Positions 52,884-62,782 of a stretch of 64,000 bases of DNA are shown in pieces. A program made the position numbers and the translations under genes. The notes beneath the pieces are model-generated. The model was not told the origin of the DNA. It searched no databases and saw only the letters and a list, made by a program, of their open reading frames with translations. This DNA is from Kaistia geumhonensis (lineage in GTDB: Bacteria > Pseudomonadota > Alphaproteobacteria > Rhizobiales > Kaistiaceae): the NCBI RefSeq assembly GCF_030815145.1, contig NZ_JAUSWJ010000001.1:3703501-3767500 (forward strand), given 5' to 3'. Each line of letters starts with the position of its first letter. The first letter of the stretch is position 1.

Positions 52884-53027
52884 GCCGCTCGTCCCCCTTC
52901 AGAAGCGCTCTGCGACGCAGCGCCATAGTGTGCGACGACCGCGACCGGCGCGTCAAACCGGCGGCCGCGCCCGTCTTCTACGCCGAACAGAGCACTTTCC
53001 GCTGCCCGAAACGTCGTTTCCGCTGCG

Positions 53028-53056
53028 TTGACTTGGGGAGGGGTTCTCCGTATAAG
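53028..53056 (+). promoter_or_regulatory. Sigma-70 promoter for rpmH-rnpA
   Basis: TTGACT (53028-53033), a 17-base spacer and TATAAG (53051-53056) make a near-consensus housekeeping promoter. Transcription would start near 53063, leaving a leader of about 125 bases. It lies within the 307-base gap between the kinase gene and rpmH, in which I saw no other feature. Confidence 0.8.
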
Positions 53057-53190
53057 CCGGCCTCGACGAGAGCAGGCAGAAGGCATGCCGGGGTCGCGTG
53101 CACGAAGGCGTGCTCCGCTTCCGAACGCCGCTGTCGCTCCTCCGACCATTGTTTCGATCGAATGAGGGCCGCCCCCGGCGGTGACGACCC

Positions 53191-53325
53191 ATGAAGCGTA
53201 CTTATCAGCCGAGCAAGCTCGTTCGCGCCCGCCGCCACGGCTTCCGCGCCCGTATGGCCACCGTCGGCGGCCGCAAGGTGATCGCGCAGCGCCGCGCCCA
53301 GGGCCGCAAGAAGCTCACTGCCTGA
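53191..53325 (+). CDS. rpmH: Ribosomal protein bL34
   Basis: 44 residues: [20 protein letters not shown] then [20 protein letters not shown] and KLTA. This is the complete, highly conserved bL34 protein. It starts the rpmH-rnpA-yidC-yihA run, here with its own strong promoter. It is too short for a 60-codon filter. Confidence 0.98.
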   Translation: MKRTYQPSKLVRARRHGFRARMATVGGRKVIAQRRAQGRKKLTA

Positions 53326-53371
53326 CCCGCAGAGGACGGCCAAAGCCGGCCGGCGCCCGGAAAGGCTCGCC

Positions 53372-53869
53372 ATGGATCGAGCGAAGACCATGGAGCGGCT
53401 CAAGAAACGCGCCGAATTTCTCGCCGTCGCCGGAGGACCACGCGTCTCCCGGCGCGGCTTTGTGCTGCAGAAGCGCGATCGCCGCGAGCCCGAGGGGACG
53501 CTGACGCGCTTCGGCTTCACGGTCACCAAGAAGATGGGCAATTCGCCGGAGCGCAACCGCATCCGGCGGCGCCTCCGCGAGGCGGTGCGCCTCGCCTTTG
53601 CCGGGAATGCCCGCGCGGCGACCGACTATGTGCTCGTTGGCCGGCGCGCCGCACTGTCGCAGCCCTTCGACGAACTGACCCGCGACCTTATCTCCGGTTT
53701 TGCCGCGCTCGAGCGGCCGGCTGGCACCAAGTCGGCGCCGTCCAGGCCGGCACCGGGCGACACGCGCCACGATGGCGTTGCTGCGCCAGAGACTGAATCC
53801 GCTCATGGCCGTCCCAAGGACGGCGGCATGGGCTCCGACGACCGTTCCTCCGAAAGACCCCACCGATGA
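53372..53869 (+). CDS. rnpA: Ribonuclease P protein component
   Basis: 165 residues. LKKRAEFLAVAGG opens the protein, RFGFTVTKKMGNSPERNRIR with RRRLREAVR is the RNR motif, and DYVLVGRRAALSQPF follows. The last 45 residues are a polar, low-complexity tail beyond the usual 120-residue protein. GGAAAGG precedes the ATG. Assists RNase P RNA in tRNA 5' maturation. The stop overlaps the yidC start by 4 bases. Confidence 0.95.
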   Translation: MDRAKTMERLKKRAEFLAVAGGPRVSRRGFVLQKRDRREPEGTLTRFGFTVTKKMGNSPERNRIRRRLREAVRLAFAGNARAATDYVLVGRRAALSQPFDELTRDLISGFAALERPAGTKSAPSRPAPGDTRHDGVAAPETESAHGRPKDGGMGSDDRSSERPHR

Positions 53870-55797
53870 GCGACAACCGCAACCTGATCCTCGCCGTGGC
53901 CCTGTCCATCGCGGTGGTGTTCGGATGGCAGTATTTCGTGGCCTCGCCGCGGCTCGAGCAGACGCAGCGCGAGCAGGCGGCGACGCAGGCGGCTTCCGGG
54001 ACGGCCACGGCGCCGGCGGGCGGCGCGACGGCTCCTGCGGCAGGGACCACGCCCGGCGCGACTGCGCCGACCCAGGCGACCGCCAGCACCGACCTCACCC
54101 GCGACGCGGCCCTCGCCGCGACGCCGCGCGTCCCGCTCGATACGCCGTCGGTCAGCGGCTCGATCAACCTGAAGGGCGGCCGTATCGACGACCTGCGCCT
54201 CAAGGGCTATCGCGAGACCGTCGCCAAGGACAGCCCGACCGTGATCCTGCTTTCGCCCTCGGGCGGGCCGGACGGGTACTTCGCCGAGTTCGGCTGGGTC
54301 GGGGCTCCGGCCGGCACCAATGTGCCCGGTCCCGACACGATGTGGACGGCGCCCGAAGGAGCGAAGCTGACGCCGGACACTCCGGTGGCGCTCACCTACG
54401 ACAACGGCGCGGGCCTGACCTTCAAGCGCATCATCTCGATCGATCCGAGCTACATGTTCACGGTGCGCGACGAGGTCACCAACGCGACCGGCGCCGCGTT
54501 GACGCTGTCGCCCTATGGCCGCGTCACGCGGATCGGCGAACCGCATGTCGCCGGCTACTACATCCTGCATGAGGGCCTGATCGGCTGGATGGGCGACCAT
54601 CACCTGCAGGAACTCAACTATTCGCACATCAAGAAGGAAGGACCGCAGACCTTCACCGATGTGGCGACGGGTTGGCTCGGCATCACGGACAAGTACTGGG
54701 CGACGGCGATCGTGCCCCGCGGCGGTCAGCCTTTCACGGCGCATTTCTCCCATGTCGACACGGGCGTCGGCCTCTACCAGACCGATTTTCAGGGCGCGCC
54801 GCTCTCGGTCGCGCCGGGCGCCTCGGCCTCGACCGAAAGCCTCGTCTTCGCCGGCGCCAAGCAGGTGTCGATCATCGACGGCTACCGCGACGACCTGAAG
54901 ATCGAGCGCTTCGATCTCCTGATCGACTGGGGCATGTTCTGGTTCTTCACCAAGCCGCTCTTCTACCTCATTGACTATTTCTACAAGCTGGTCGGCAATT
55001 TCGGCGTTGCGATCCTGCTCGTGACGGTTCTCGTCAAGGCGATCTTCTTCCCGCTGGCCAACAAGTCGTACAAGTCGATGAGCGCCATGAAGAAGGTTCA
55101 GCCTGAAATGCAGGCGATCCGCGAGCGCTTCGCCGACGACAAGGTGAAGCAGCAGCAGGCGCTGATGGAGCTCTACAAGAAGGAGAAGATCAATCCGCTG
55201 GCCGGCTGCTGGCCGGTGCTGATCCAGATCCCGGTCTTCTTCTCGCTCTACAAGGTGATCTTCATCACCATCGAGATGCGCCATGCGCCGTTCTTCGGCT
55301 GGATCCAGGATCTTTCGGCGCCCGATCCGACCAATCTCTTCACGCTGTTCGGCCTCATCCCCTGGAGCCCGCCGCACCTCCTGATGCTCGGCATCTGGCC
55401 GATCATCATGGGCATCACGATGTTCGTGCAGATGCGGCTCAATCCGGCGCCGACCGACCCGGCGCAGCAGGTGGTGTTCACCTGGATGCCGGTGATCTTC
55501 ACCTTCATGCTTGGGTCGTTCCCCGCAGGCCTCGTGATCTACTGGACGTGGAACAACACGCTCTCGATCGCGCAGCAATATGTCATCATGCGGCGGCAGG
55601 GCGTCGAGGTGAACCTGCTCGGCAACATCATGGAGGCGTTCCGCAAGAAGCCGAAACCGGCGGATGCGTCTCAACCGGCCGTGGCCGCCTCCAAGGCGTC
55701 GCCGGCTCCCAAGCAGGTCAGCGCCAGCAAGCCGGCCAATGCCAACAAGCCGGCGCCCAAGGGCGGTCCGGGCAAGCCCTCCAAGGCCAAGAGCTGA
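53866..55797 (+). CDS. yidC: Membrane protein insertase YidC
   Basis: 643 residues. N-terminal signal-anchor [20 protein letters not shown], an Ala/Thr-rich linker, the periplasmic beta domain (about 90-345), then the conserved core of five helices including [13 protein letters not shown] [40 protein letters not shown] and [20 protein letters not shown]. The C-tail is Lys/Ala-rich. It inserts and folds inner-membrane proteins with or without Sec. A gap of 55 bases separates it from yihA. Confidence 0.97.
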   Translation: MSDNRNLILAVALSIAVVFGWQYFVASPRLEQTQREQAATQAASGTATAPAGGATAPAAGTTPGATAPTQATASTDLTRDAALAATPRVPLDTPSVSGSINLKGGRIDDLRLKGYRETVAKDSPTVILLSPSGGPDGYFAEFGWVGAPAGTNVPGPDTMWTAPEGAKLTPDTPVALTYDNGAGLTFKRIISIDPSYMFTVRDEVTNATGAALTLSPYGRVTRIGEPHVAGYYILHEGLIGWMGDHHLQELNYSHIKKEGPQTFTDVATGWLGITDKYWATAIVPRGGQPFTAHFSHVDTGVGLYQTDFQGAPLSVAPGASASTESLVFAGAKQVSIIDGYRDDLKIERFDLLIDWGMFWFFTKPLFYLIDYFYKLVGNFGVAILLVTVLVKAIFFPLANKSYKSMSAMKKVQPEMQAIRERFADDKVKQQQALMELYKKEKINPLAGCWPVLIQIPVFFSLYKVIFITIEMRHAPFFGWIQDLSAPDPTNLFTLFGLIPWSPPHLLMLGIWPIIMGITMFVQMRLNPAPTDPAQQVVFTWMPVIFTFMLGSFPAGLVIYWTWNNTLSIAQQYVIMRRQGVEVNLLGNIMEAFRKKPKPADASQPAVAASKASPAPKQVSASKPANANKPAPKGGPGKPSKAKS

Positions 55798-55852
55798 GCC
55801 GAAAGGCAAGCCGAGCGCCGAGGGCTTCGACAATCGAGGACGGACGGAGCCG

Positions 55853-56515
55853 ATGCCGGAGATTTCCGATAGCGAACTGGCGCGGCTGCGCGAGGAGGCC
55901 GAGAGGCTCGAGACCGGGCGTCTATTCTTCGCGCGTCCGTGGCAGTTCCTGCGCTCCTCCCCCTCGATCGAGACCCTGCCTCCGATCGGCGACACCGAGG
56001 TCGCCTTCGCGGGTCGGTCCAATGTCGGCAAGTCGTCGCTCATCAATGCGCTGACCGGCCAGAGCGGGCTCGCGCGGACCTCGAACACGCCGGGCCGCAC
56101 GCAGGAGCTGAACTTCTTCACGCCCGGTCCCGGCCTGATGCTCGTCGACATGCCGGGTTACGGCTATGCCGAGGCGCCGAAGCCGCTGGTCGATTCCTGG
56201 AACCGGCTGATCCGCGACTATCTGCGCGGGCGCGTCTCGCTGCGGCGCGTCTATGTGCTGATCGATGCGCGGCACGGGCTCAAGGCCAATGATCTCGAGA
56301 CGCTCGACCTTCTCGACAGCTCGGCCGTCTCCTACCAGATCGTTCTGACCAAGGCCGACAAGCTGAAGCCGGGCGGCATCGAGCGCGTCGTCGCCGAGAC
56401 GGCGGCAGCCGTCGCGCGTCGTCCGGCCGCCCATCCGACGATCATCGCAACCTCTTCGGAAAAGGGCGCCGGCCTCGACCGTCTGCGCGCCGAGATCGCC
56501 GCGCTCGCGGCCTAG
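55853..56515 (+). CDS. yihA: Ribosome biogenesis GTPase YihA/EngB
   Basis: 220 residues. G1 is [10 protein letters not shown]3 is DMPGYG, G4 is TKAD and G5 is [25 protein letters not shown] precedes the G domain as in the alphaproteobacterial members. Needed for large ribosomal subunit assembly. GAGGACGGACGGAG lies upstream of the start at 55853; the longer frame reading from 55664 is a yidC shadow. Confidence 0.95.
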   Translation: MPEISDSELARLREEAERLETGRLFFARPWQFLRSSPSIETLPPIGDTEVAFAGRSNVGKSSLINALTGQSGLARTSNTPGRTQELNFFTPGPGLMLVDMPGYGYAEAPKPLVDSWNRLIRDYLRGRVSLRRVYVLIDARHGLKANDLETLDLLDSSAVSYQIVLTKADKLKPGGIERVVAETAAAVARRPAAHPTIIATSSEKGAGLDRLRAEIAALAA

Positions 56516-56569
56516 TTTCCGCCCTGGCCGGCGTGATTGTTCCGTCGCAGCCGGCGGTCGCCGGCGTCA

Positions 56570-56598
56570 TTGTTCCGCCATGCCAAACTCGCTATAGA
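56570..56598 (+). promoter_or_regulatory. Candidate sigma-70 promoter for argB
   Basis: TTGTTC (56570-56575), 17 bases, TATAGA (56593-56598), with argB starting at 56625. The short gap upstream also holds an imperfect 17-base direct repeat CCGGCGT(G/C)ATTGTTCCG at 56528 and 56561, the second copy of which provides the -35 box. Confidence 0.55.
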
Positions 56599-56624
56599 GC
56601 GCTGCCCCGAGCGGAGAGATTTCC

Positions 56625-57530
56625 ATGACCGAGACCGTCACCACGTCGGGCACCGATCCGGTGCTGACCGCACAGCTCATCGCCACCGCGCTTCCCTATA
56701 TGCTGCGGTACGACGAGAAGACGGTCGTCGTGAAGTTCGGCGGCAATGCGATGGGCAGCGAGGAGCTCGGCAAGGCCTTTGCCGAGGACATCACGCTCCT
56801 GAAGCTCGCCGGCATCAACCCGGTCGTCGTGCATGGCGGCGGCCCGCAGATCAACGCGATGCTCACCCGGCTCGGCATCAAGTCGGAATGGGCGGCGGGC
56901 ATGCGCATCACCGACAAGCCGACCGTCGAGGTCGTCGAGATGGTGCTCGCCGGCTCGATCAACAAGGAGATCGTGCAGACGATCACCGAAGCCGGCGGAC
57001 GCGCCATCGGCCTGACCGGCAAAGACGGCAACATGGTCACGGTCACGCGGCTGACGCGCAAGGTCGTGGACCCGGATTCCCATATCGAGCGGATCGTCGA
57101 TCTCGGCTTCGTGGGCGAGCCGAAGACCGTGCGCACCGAGGTGCTCGAGGTTCTGGCGAAGTCCGAAATCATCCCGGTGCTGGCGCCGGTCTGCGCGGGC
57201 GAGGACGGCGAGACCTATAACGTCAATGCCGATACGTTCGCGGGAGCCATCGCCGGCGCGCTGCACGCCTCGCGCCTTCTCTTCCTCACCGACGTTCCCG
57301 GCGTGCTCGACAAGGACAAGCGGCTGATCAAGGAACTGACGGTGGCCGAGGCTCGGGCGATGATCGCCGACGGCACCATCTCGGGCGGCATGATCCCCAA
57401 GGTCGAGACCTGCATCGAGGCGCTCGACCGGGGCGTCGAGGGCGTCGTCATCCTGGACGGGAAGACCCCGCATGCCGTGCTGCTCGAGCTCTTCACCGAG
57501 CATGGCGCAGGCACGCTGCTGAAGCGCTGA
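56625..57530 (+). CDS. argB: Acetylglutamate kinase
   Basis: 301 residues. [20 protein letters not shown] and [14 protein letters not shown] are the nucleotide and substrate motifs; [28 protein letters not shown] and [16 protein letters not shown] complete the amino-acid kinase fold. Second step of arginine synthesis. An N-terminal helix of about 20 residues precedes the core, seen in arginine-inhibited hexameric members. Confidence 0.96.
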   Translation: MTETVTTSGTDPVLTAQLIATALPYMLRYDEKTVVVKFGGNAMGSEELGKAFAEDITLLKLAGINPVVVHGGGPQINAMLTRLGIKSEWAAGMRITDKPTVEVVEMVLAGSINKEIVQTITEAGGRAIGLTGKDGNMVTVTRLTRKVVDPDSHIERIVDLGFVGEPKTVRTEVLEVLAKSEIIPVLAPVCAGEDGETYNVNADTFAGAIAGALHASRLLFLTDVPGVLDKDKRLIKELTVAEARAMIADGTISGGMIPKVETCIEALDRGVEGVVILDGKTPHAVLLELFTEHGAGTLLKR

Positions 57531-57531
57531 G

Positions 57532-58269
57532 ATGACCAGCGCGCCGCTCCCGAACGAGCCCGATCTCGCCCGCTTCGCCGGGGTCAAGGCCTGGGTGTTC
57601 GACCTCGACAACACGCTCTATCCGCGCCACACGAACCTGTTCGCGCAGGTGGATGTGCGCATCCGCGATTATGTCCAGCGCCTCCTCTCGCTGCCTGCGG
57701 ATGAGGCGCAGCTGCTGCAGCGCGACTATTACCGCCGCTACGGCACGACGCTGCGCGGGCTGATGCTCGAGCACAGGATCGCCCCGGACGACTTCCTGGA
57801 ATATGTCCACGACATCGATCATTCCGCGGTTGCGCCCGATCCGCAGCTCGCGGCGGCGATCACGCGTCTGCCCGGCAAGCGCTACATCCTGACCAACGGT
57901 TCGCGTGCCCATGCCGAGAAGGTAATGGAGCGGCTCGGTCTTCAGCCGGACTTCGAGGACATCTTCGACATCGTCCGCGCCGATCTCGTTCCCAAGCCGC
58001 ATGCGGACACCTATGACCGCTTCCTCGCCGAGAACGGGATCGCTCCGGGCGAGGCGGCGATGTTCGAGGATCTCGCGCGCAATCTCGAAGTGCCCAAGAC
58101 GCTCGGCATGGCGACGGTGCTCGTGGTGCCGCGCGGCACCGAGCCGATCCTCGCCGAGGCCTGGGAAACGGAAGGCCGCGAGGGCGCCCATATCGACTTC
58201 ATCACCGACCATCTCGGCGACTTCCTGACCAGCATCGTCGACGGTCTGGCGGCGCGCACCACCGGCTGA
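57532..58269 (+). CDS. HAD-family pyrimidine 5'-nucleotidase-like phosphatase
   Basis: 245 residues, one base after argB. HAD motif I is DLDNTLYP (Asp24, Asp26), motif II is TNGS, motif III Lys is in VPKP and motif IV is FEDLARNL. The helical cap with [13 protein letters not shown] matches the SDT1/pyrimidine 5'-nucleotidase group. Substrate inferred only from family. Its place between argB and dapD is common in this order. Confidence 0.9.
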   Translation: MTSAPLPNEPDLARFAGVKAWVFDLDNTLYPRHTNLFAQVDVRIRDYVQRLLSLPADEAQLLQRDYYRRYGTTLRGLMLEHRIAPDDFLEYVHDIDHSAVAPDPQLAAAITRLPGKRYILTNGSRAHAEKVMERLGLQPDFEDIFDIVRADLVPKPHADTYDRFLAENGIAPGEAAMFEDLARNLEVPKTLGMATVLVVPRGTEPILAEAWETEGREGAHIDFITDHLGDFLTSIVDGLAARTTG

Positions 58270-58355
58270 GGCTCGGCGGCGCGAATGCTGCGGCGTTGAC
58301 TTCGCGGTCGACGCCGATAGTGTCGCGCGCCGTCACACCAATTTCGGGATGCCCC

Positions 58356-59207
58356 ATGTCGATCGCCGATACCGCCGCCCTGCAAGCGACCATCGAAGCC
58401 GCGTTCGAGGATCCCGCCGCGATCACGACCGCCACCAGGGGCGAAGTGCGCGACGCGGTCGACACGGCGCTTTCGCTGCTCGACGCCGGCACGGTGCGCG
58501 TCGCGGAGAAGCGCGACGGCATCTGGGTCGTGAACCAGTGGCTCAAGAAGGCGGTGCTGCTGTCCTTCCGCCTCAATCCGATGGCGGCGATTTCGGGTGG
58601 TCCCAACGGTTCGACGTGGTGGGACAAGGTGCCGTCCAAGTTCGACGGCTGGTCGGGTGATGATTTCACCAAGGCCGGCTTCCGCGCGGTGCCGAACTGT
58701 ATCGTTCGACGCTCGGCCTATATCGCGCCGGGCGCTATCCTGATGCCGTCCTTCGTCAATCTCGGCGCCTATGTCGACAGCGGCACCATGGTCGATACCT
58801 GGGTGACGGTGGGCTCCTGCGCCCAGATCGGCAAGAACGTGCATCTTTCCGGCGGCGTCGGCATCGGCGGCGTGCTAGAGCCGCTGCAGGCCGGGCCGAC
58901 GATCATCGAGGACAACTGCTTCATCGGCGCGCGCTCCGAAGTCGTCGAGGGCGTCGTGGTCGGCGAGGGCTCCGTGCTCTCGATGGGCGTCTTCATCGGT
59001 GCCTCGACCAAGATCGTCGATCGCGAGACGGGCGAGATCCATATGGGCCGCGTCCCACCCTATTCCGTCGTGGTGTCGGGCTCGCTTCCCGGCCGGCCGC
59101 TTCCGGACGGCACGCCCGGCCCGTCGCTCTACTGCGCGGTGATCGTGAAGCGCGTCGACGAGCGCACCCGCGCCAAGACCTCCGTCAACGAGCTGCTGCG
59201 CGACTGA
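58356..59207 (+). CDS. dapD: 2,3,4,5-tetrahydropyridine-2,6-dicarboxylate N-succinyltransferase
   Basis: 283 residues. The N-terminal helical domain is followed by the left-handed beta helix ([20 protein letters not shown], then [20 protein letters not shown]) and the C-terminal strand [20 protein letters not shown]. Uses succinyl-CoA; provides the substrate pathway for DapE. A weak TTGACT (58296) with TAGTGT after 16 bases may be its promoter. Confidence 0.96.
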   Translation: MSIADTAALQATIEAAFEDPAAITTATRGEVRDAVDTALSLLDAGTVRVAEKRDGIWVVNQWLKKAVLLSFRLNPMAAISGGPNGSTWWDKVPSKFDGWSGDDFTKAGFRAVPNCIVRRSAYIAPGAILMPSFVNLGAYVDSGTMVDTWVTVGSCAQIGKNVHLSGGVGIGGVLEPLQAGPTIIEDNCFIGARSEVVEGVVVGEGSVLSMGVFIGASTKIVDRETGEIHMGRVPPYSVVVSGSLPGRPLPDGTPGPSLYCAVIVKRVDERTRAKTSVNELLRD

Positions 59208-59341
59208 GCGCAGCCACGATGCCTGGCGAGACGGCAGAGCCTCGAGCTCTCGTCCACGACTTGCCGAATGGTGGCCGCTGATCGACCATACGGCGGATTC
59301 GCTTCGCGTCCGGCCGGAGCGCAGGAACGGAGCGTTGTTTC

Positions 59342-60364
59342 ATGGCGGCGGTCACTCTCGAGCATGGGCGAAGCCTGCTGGTCGCGGCGCGCGGGACCGG
59401 ACCGGAGCACGGTCTTTGGCAGTTCGTCCCCGAGGGCGCCGAATGGCGCGGGCGCCAGCTGGCGACGGTCGGTCAGCTGTCCTCGCTCTGCCGGCACCCG
59501 GCGTTGCCGATCGTCTACGGTGCGGGGAGCACGCGCGGCGTCGTCCATGCCTGGCGCATCGAGGGGGGAGCCGCGAACTCGATCGGTGAAGTGCCGAGCG
59601 AAGGCGATCCCTGTCATCTCGCCGTCGATCCGGAAGGGCGCCTTCTCGTCGCTGCCAACTATGCCTCCAGCACGCTGACGCTGGTCGCGCTCGGGGACGA
59701 TGGCAGCTTCGGCGACGAGGTTTCCGTGTCGCTCGAAGGGCAGGGGCCGGACGCGGAGCGGCAGGAGGCGGCCCACCCGCACCAGATCCTCTTCCATGAC
59801 GGGTTGATGCTCGTCGTCGATCTCGGCGCGGACCTCGTCCACCGTTTCGCAGTCGACCCAGCGCAGCCTCTCGCGATCGCGCCGATCGAGCCGCTGACGG
59901 CGCCGGCGGGCAGCGGGCCGCGCCATGGCGTCTTCCTGCCCGGAGGCCGTATCGCGCTTTCCGGAGAGCTCGCCTCCAGCCTGGTCGTCGGAGCCGAGGC
60001 GCCTACGCCCGGCTGGGAGAGCGTTGCCAGTACGGGGCTCCGCGGCCCGGCCAAGAGCCGCACGCCGCGCAACTACCCCGGCGACGTGCAACGCTCGGTG
60101 GATGGACGCTTCGTCTATCTCGCCAATCGGGGCCACGACACCGTCGCCGCCTTCGACGTGACGTCGAAGGCGCCTCGTCTTGTCGCCGAGATCGGTTCGG
60201 GCGGCGCCTGGCCGCAGCATCTCCTGGTCCATGGCGATCGCTGTCTCGTCGCCAACTGGGACCAGAACGCCGTCACCGTGCTTAGTCTCACCGAGGAGGG
60301 CTTCGCCGGCCCGGCGGAACCGCTCTTCGACTGTCCCGGCCCCGGCTGGCTGCTTCTCTTCTGA
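59342..60364 (+). CDS. Lactonase family beta-propeller protein
   Basis: 340 residues. Repeated blades of the YbhE/6-phosphogluconolactonase type are visible: SSLCRHPALPIVYGAGSTRG, HLAVDPEGRLLVAANYASST, HPHQILFHDGLMLVVDLGAD, GPRHGVFLPGGRIALSGELA and DVQRSVDGRFVYLANRGHDT, and WPQHLLVHGDRCLVANWDQN near the end. No signal peptide. Family members hydrolyse sugar lactones, but the substrate is unknown. An MFS transporter and a DUF4432 protein follow on the same strand, suggesting sugar or sugar-acid use. Confidence 0.85.
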   Translation: MAAVTLEHGRSLLVAARGTGPEHGLWQFVPEGAEWRGRQLATVGQLSSLCRHPALPIVYGAGSTRGVVHAWRIEGGAANSIGEVPSEGDPCHLAVDPEGRLLVAANYASSTLTLVALGDDGSFGDEVSVSLEGQGPDAERQEAAHPHQILFHDGLMLVVDLGADLVHRFAVDPAQPLAIAPIEPLTAPAGSGPRHGVFLPGGRIALSGELASSLVVGAEAPTPGWESVASTGLRGPAKSRTPRNYPGDVQRSVDGRFVYLANRGHDTVAAFDVTSKAPRLVAEIGSGGAWPQHLLVHGDRCLVANWDQNAVTVLSLTEEGFAGPAEPLFDCPGPGWLLLF

Positions 60365-60407
60365 TCGCTTGACCGCCGGCCCGGCCGGCTTCCTGGCGGA
60401 GGCTCGC

Positions 60408-61664
60408 GTGAGCGCCATCACTTCGGATGCAGTATCGCCGTCGCGGGTGCTCGCCCGCGTCGCGCCGGTCTATGGCGTCGTCGGGATCTCCTATCTCGGC
60501 TACGCGATGATGGCGACGTTGTTCGTGCCGATGATCCTCTCGCCGGGTTCGACCTACGCCCCCGAAGGCTCGACGGCGGGGCAGCGGGCGATGCTGGTCG
60601 GGCTCCTGCTCATGCTCTATCCGCTGGCGCAGGTCATCGGCTCGCCGGTGCTTGGCGCCCTGTCCGATCGTTATGGCCGCCGCCCAGTTCTCGTCGCATC
60701 GCTGGCGGTGACCACGATCGCCTATGCCCTGATCGCGTCGGCGCTGGCCGCCCATATGCTCTGGCTGCTCGGGGCAGCGCTCGTGCTCTGCGGTCTCGGC
60801 GAAGCCAATGCCGCGATCGGCACCAGCGCCATCGCCGATGCGACCACGAAGGAGGAACGGCCGAAATATCTCGGCTATCTCTGGTCCGTCACCAGCGTTT
60901 CCTATGTCCTCGGTCCGGTCCTCGGTGGATTTGCCGCGGCGCATTTTGGCTATCTCGTGCCGTTCGCCGCGATGGTCGGCGTGCTCGCCGCGACGTTGCT
61001 GCTCGTGGTGCTTTTCTTCCGCGAGACGCGGCCGCCGGATCCCTCGGCGCAGCCGATGCCGATCGGCGAGAGCCTCGGCAATCTCCGCACGATCGTCACC
61101 GACCGGCCGCTGCGCGCGTACTATCTCGCCAATTTCCTGCTCTTCGTCGCATCGATGGGCTTCTGGCGCGTCGTGACGGAATATCTCGTCGACATGTTCG
61201 ACCTCACCGTCGGCCAGGTGACGGTCGACTACGCGCTTCTCGCCGTCACCGCCGGTCTCGGCAATCTCGTCCTGCTGCCGCTGCTCGTCGGCCGCATCGA
61301 CATGCGGCGACTCGGGATCCTCTCGACGCTGCTCGGTGGCTTCGGCGTGTTCCTCGCGCTGCTTCCCGGCGGCGTTGCGGTGGCGGTCGGGTTCGGCGGC
61401 CTCGCCAGCATCGCCTTCGCCGTCGGCTTCAGCGCTCTGAGCGGCCTCCTTTCCGCGCGGGTCGGACCCGAGCGGCAGGGCGCGGTGATGGGAAACAACA
61501 CGGCGCTCGGATTCCTCGGCGAAGGGATAGGCGTCATGGGCGGGTCGGCCCTCACCGGCATCACGCCCGAACTGCCGATGATCCTGTTCGGGCTGATCGC
61601 GTTCGCGTCCGTCGCCGTGGTGCGCTTCGCCATCCCGCGCGAGGAGCCGGCGGCCGACAGCTGA
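60408..61664 (+). CDS. MFS transporter
   Basis: About 418 residues from a GTG at 60408 with GGAGG 7 bases upstream. About twelve hydrophobic helices. The loop 2-3 motif is GALSDRYGRRPVLVASL, the A-motif of the superfamily, and a drug/sugar-antiporter-like GYLWSVTSVSYVLGPVLGGF segment is in helix 5. Substrate unknown; the order lactonase, MFS, DUF4432 argues for a carbohydrate. Tetracycline-efflux-like similarity of the TCR group is an alternative. Confidence 0.88.
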   Translation: MSAITSDAVSPSRVLARVAPVYGVVGISYLGYAMMATLFVPMILSPGSTYAPEGSTAGQRAMLVGLLLMLYPLAQVIGSPVLGALSDRYGRRPVLVASLAVTTIAYALIASALAAHMLWLLGAALVLCGLGEANAAIGTSAIADATTKEERPKYLGYLWSVTSVSYVLGPVLGGFAAAHFGYLVPFAAMVGVLAATLLLVVLFFRETRPPDPSAQPMPIGESLGNLRTIVTDRPLRAYYLANFLLFVASMGFWRVVTEYLVDMFDLTVGQVTVDYALLAVTAGLGNLVLLPLLVGRIDMRRLGILSTLLGGFGVFLALLPGGVAVAVGFGGLASIAFAVGFSALSGLLSARVGPERQGAVMGNNTALGFLGEGIGVMGGSALTGITPELPMILFGLIAFASVAVVRFAIPREEPAADS

Positions 61665-61737
61665 GGGGCGATGGCGCGTTCGCTGCGAACAGGCTACGAG
61701 TCCGGCATCGGAACCGCCCGCCAGAAGGTCGCCCGCC

Positions 61738-62775
61738 ATGTCCAAGTCGCTTCCGCACCGCCTGCCGCAGATCGCGTCCGCCGACGCCGACATCGCCGCG
61801 AAGTCTCCCGACCTCCGCGCGCTCGGCGAAATCCGCCTCCTCAGCCTCGAAGATGGGCCCGGACGCGGGCAGCGGCTCCTCGTCGCCCGCAACGCGGCGG
61901 GGATCGGCTTCGAGATCGCGGTCGACCGAGGCTTCGACCTCTCTGCGCTCAGCCTCGGCCAGGTGCAGCTCGGCTGGCATTCCCAAAACCAGATGCGCTA
62001 TCCCGCGCAACTGCCGTCGAGCGAGGACGGTTACGGTTTCCTGCGCAATTTCGACGGCTTCCTGGTCACCTGCGGGCTCTCCTACTACGGGCCGCCGCGT
62101 CGCGCCGCGGGCGACACGACCGTCAGCCCGCATCGCCCGCAGCGCGACTTTCCGCAGCATGGCGAGATCGCAGCCATGCCGGCCCGCCTCGTCGGCTACG
62201 GCCTTGATGCCGAGGCGGGCCTGATCTTCGCCGAGGGCGTCGTCCGCCAGTCGGGCGTCTTCGGCGACGTGCTCGAACTGCATCGGCGGATCGAGCTCGG
62301 GCTCTATGACCGGACGCTCGCGATCGCCGATCGCGTGGTGAATTGCGGCTTCAACCCTGCGCCGCATGCGCTGCTCTATCACTGCAATTTCGGTTATCCG
62401 CTCCTCGATGCGACGAGCGAGCTGACCGGCGCGTTCGGCGATTTCGCCCGCCGCTTCGCCGAGCTGCCGCCGCGGCCGCGGCCGGAAACGCGCGAGATCG
62501 TCGATCATCTCACTCTGCCGCCGGACGAGCGGGGCGACCTCGTCGTCGGCATTCGCAATCCGGCGATCGGCATCGGCGTCGAACTGGCCTACCGGCAGGC
62601 GCAGCTTCCCTCGCTGCTTGTCTGGCGCTCCTACCAGTCCGGCGTCTTCGCGCTCGGGATCGAGCCGGGGACCGCCTTGCCGCGAATCGAGAATGGCGAA
62701 CTTCTCACCGAGACCCTCGAGCCGCGCGGCAGCCGCGACTATGCGATGGCGATCACGGTGGCAGCCGAGGATTGA
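61738..62775 (+). CDS. DUF4432 family protein (aldose-1-epimerase-like fold)
   Basis: 345 residues. GIGFEIAVDRGFDLSALSLG, FDGFLVTCGLSYYGPPRR, HGEIAAMPARLVGYG and HALLYHCNFGYPLLD match this galactose-mutarotase-like family, with His residues at the positions used for sugar binding. It probably acts on a free sugar or sugar acid in the cytoplasm. It lies 74 bases after the MFS gene and converges with the Pta/Ptb gene after 7 bases. Confidence 0.85.
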   Translation: MSKSLPHRLPQIASADADIAAKSPDLRALGEIRLLSLEDGPGRGQRLLVARNAAGIGFEIAVDRGFDLSALSLGQVQLGWHSQNQMRYPAQLPSSEDGYGFLRNFDGFLVTCGLSYYGPPRRAAGDTTVSPHRPQRDFPQHGEIAAMPARLVGYGLDAEAGLIFAEGVVRQSGVFGDVLELHRRIELGLYDRTLAIADRVVNCGFNPAPHALLYHCNFGYPLLDATSELTGAFGDFARRFAELPPRPRPETREIVDHLTLPPDERGDLVVGIRNPAIGIGVELAYRQAQLPSLLVWRSYQSGVFALGIEPGTALPRIENGELLTETLEPRGSRDYAMAITVAAED

Positions 62776-62782
62776 TCGCCGG

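Noticed and set aside
51138..53027. Genomic island inserted at tRNA-Arg
   Set aside because: The tRNA is intact with CCA, and there is no integrase, direct repeat of its 3' end or mobility gene nearby.
53803..56151. 782-codon minus-strand open frame over yidC
   Set aside because: Shadow frame; no recognisable domain and no ribosome site.
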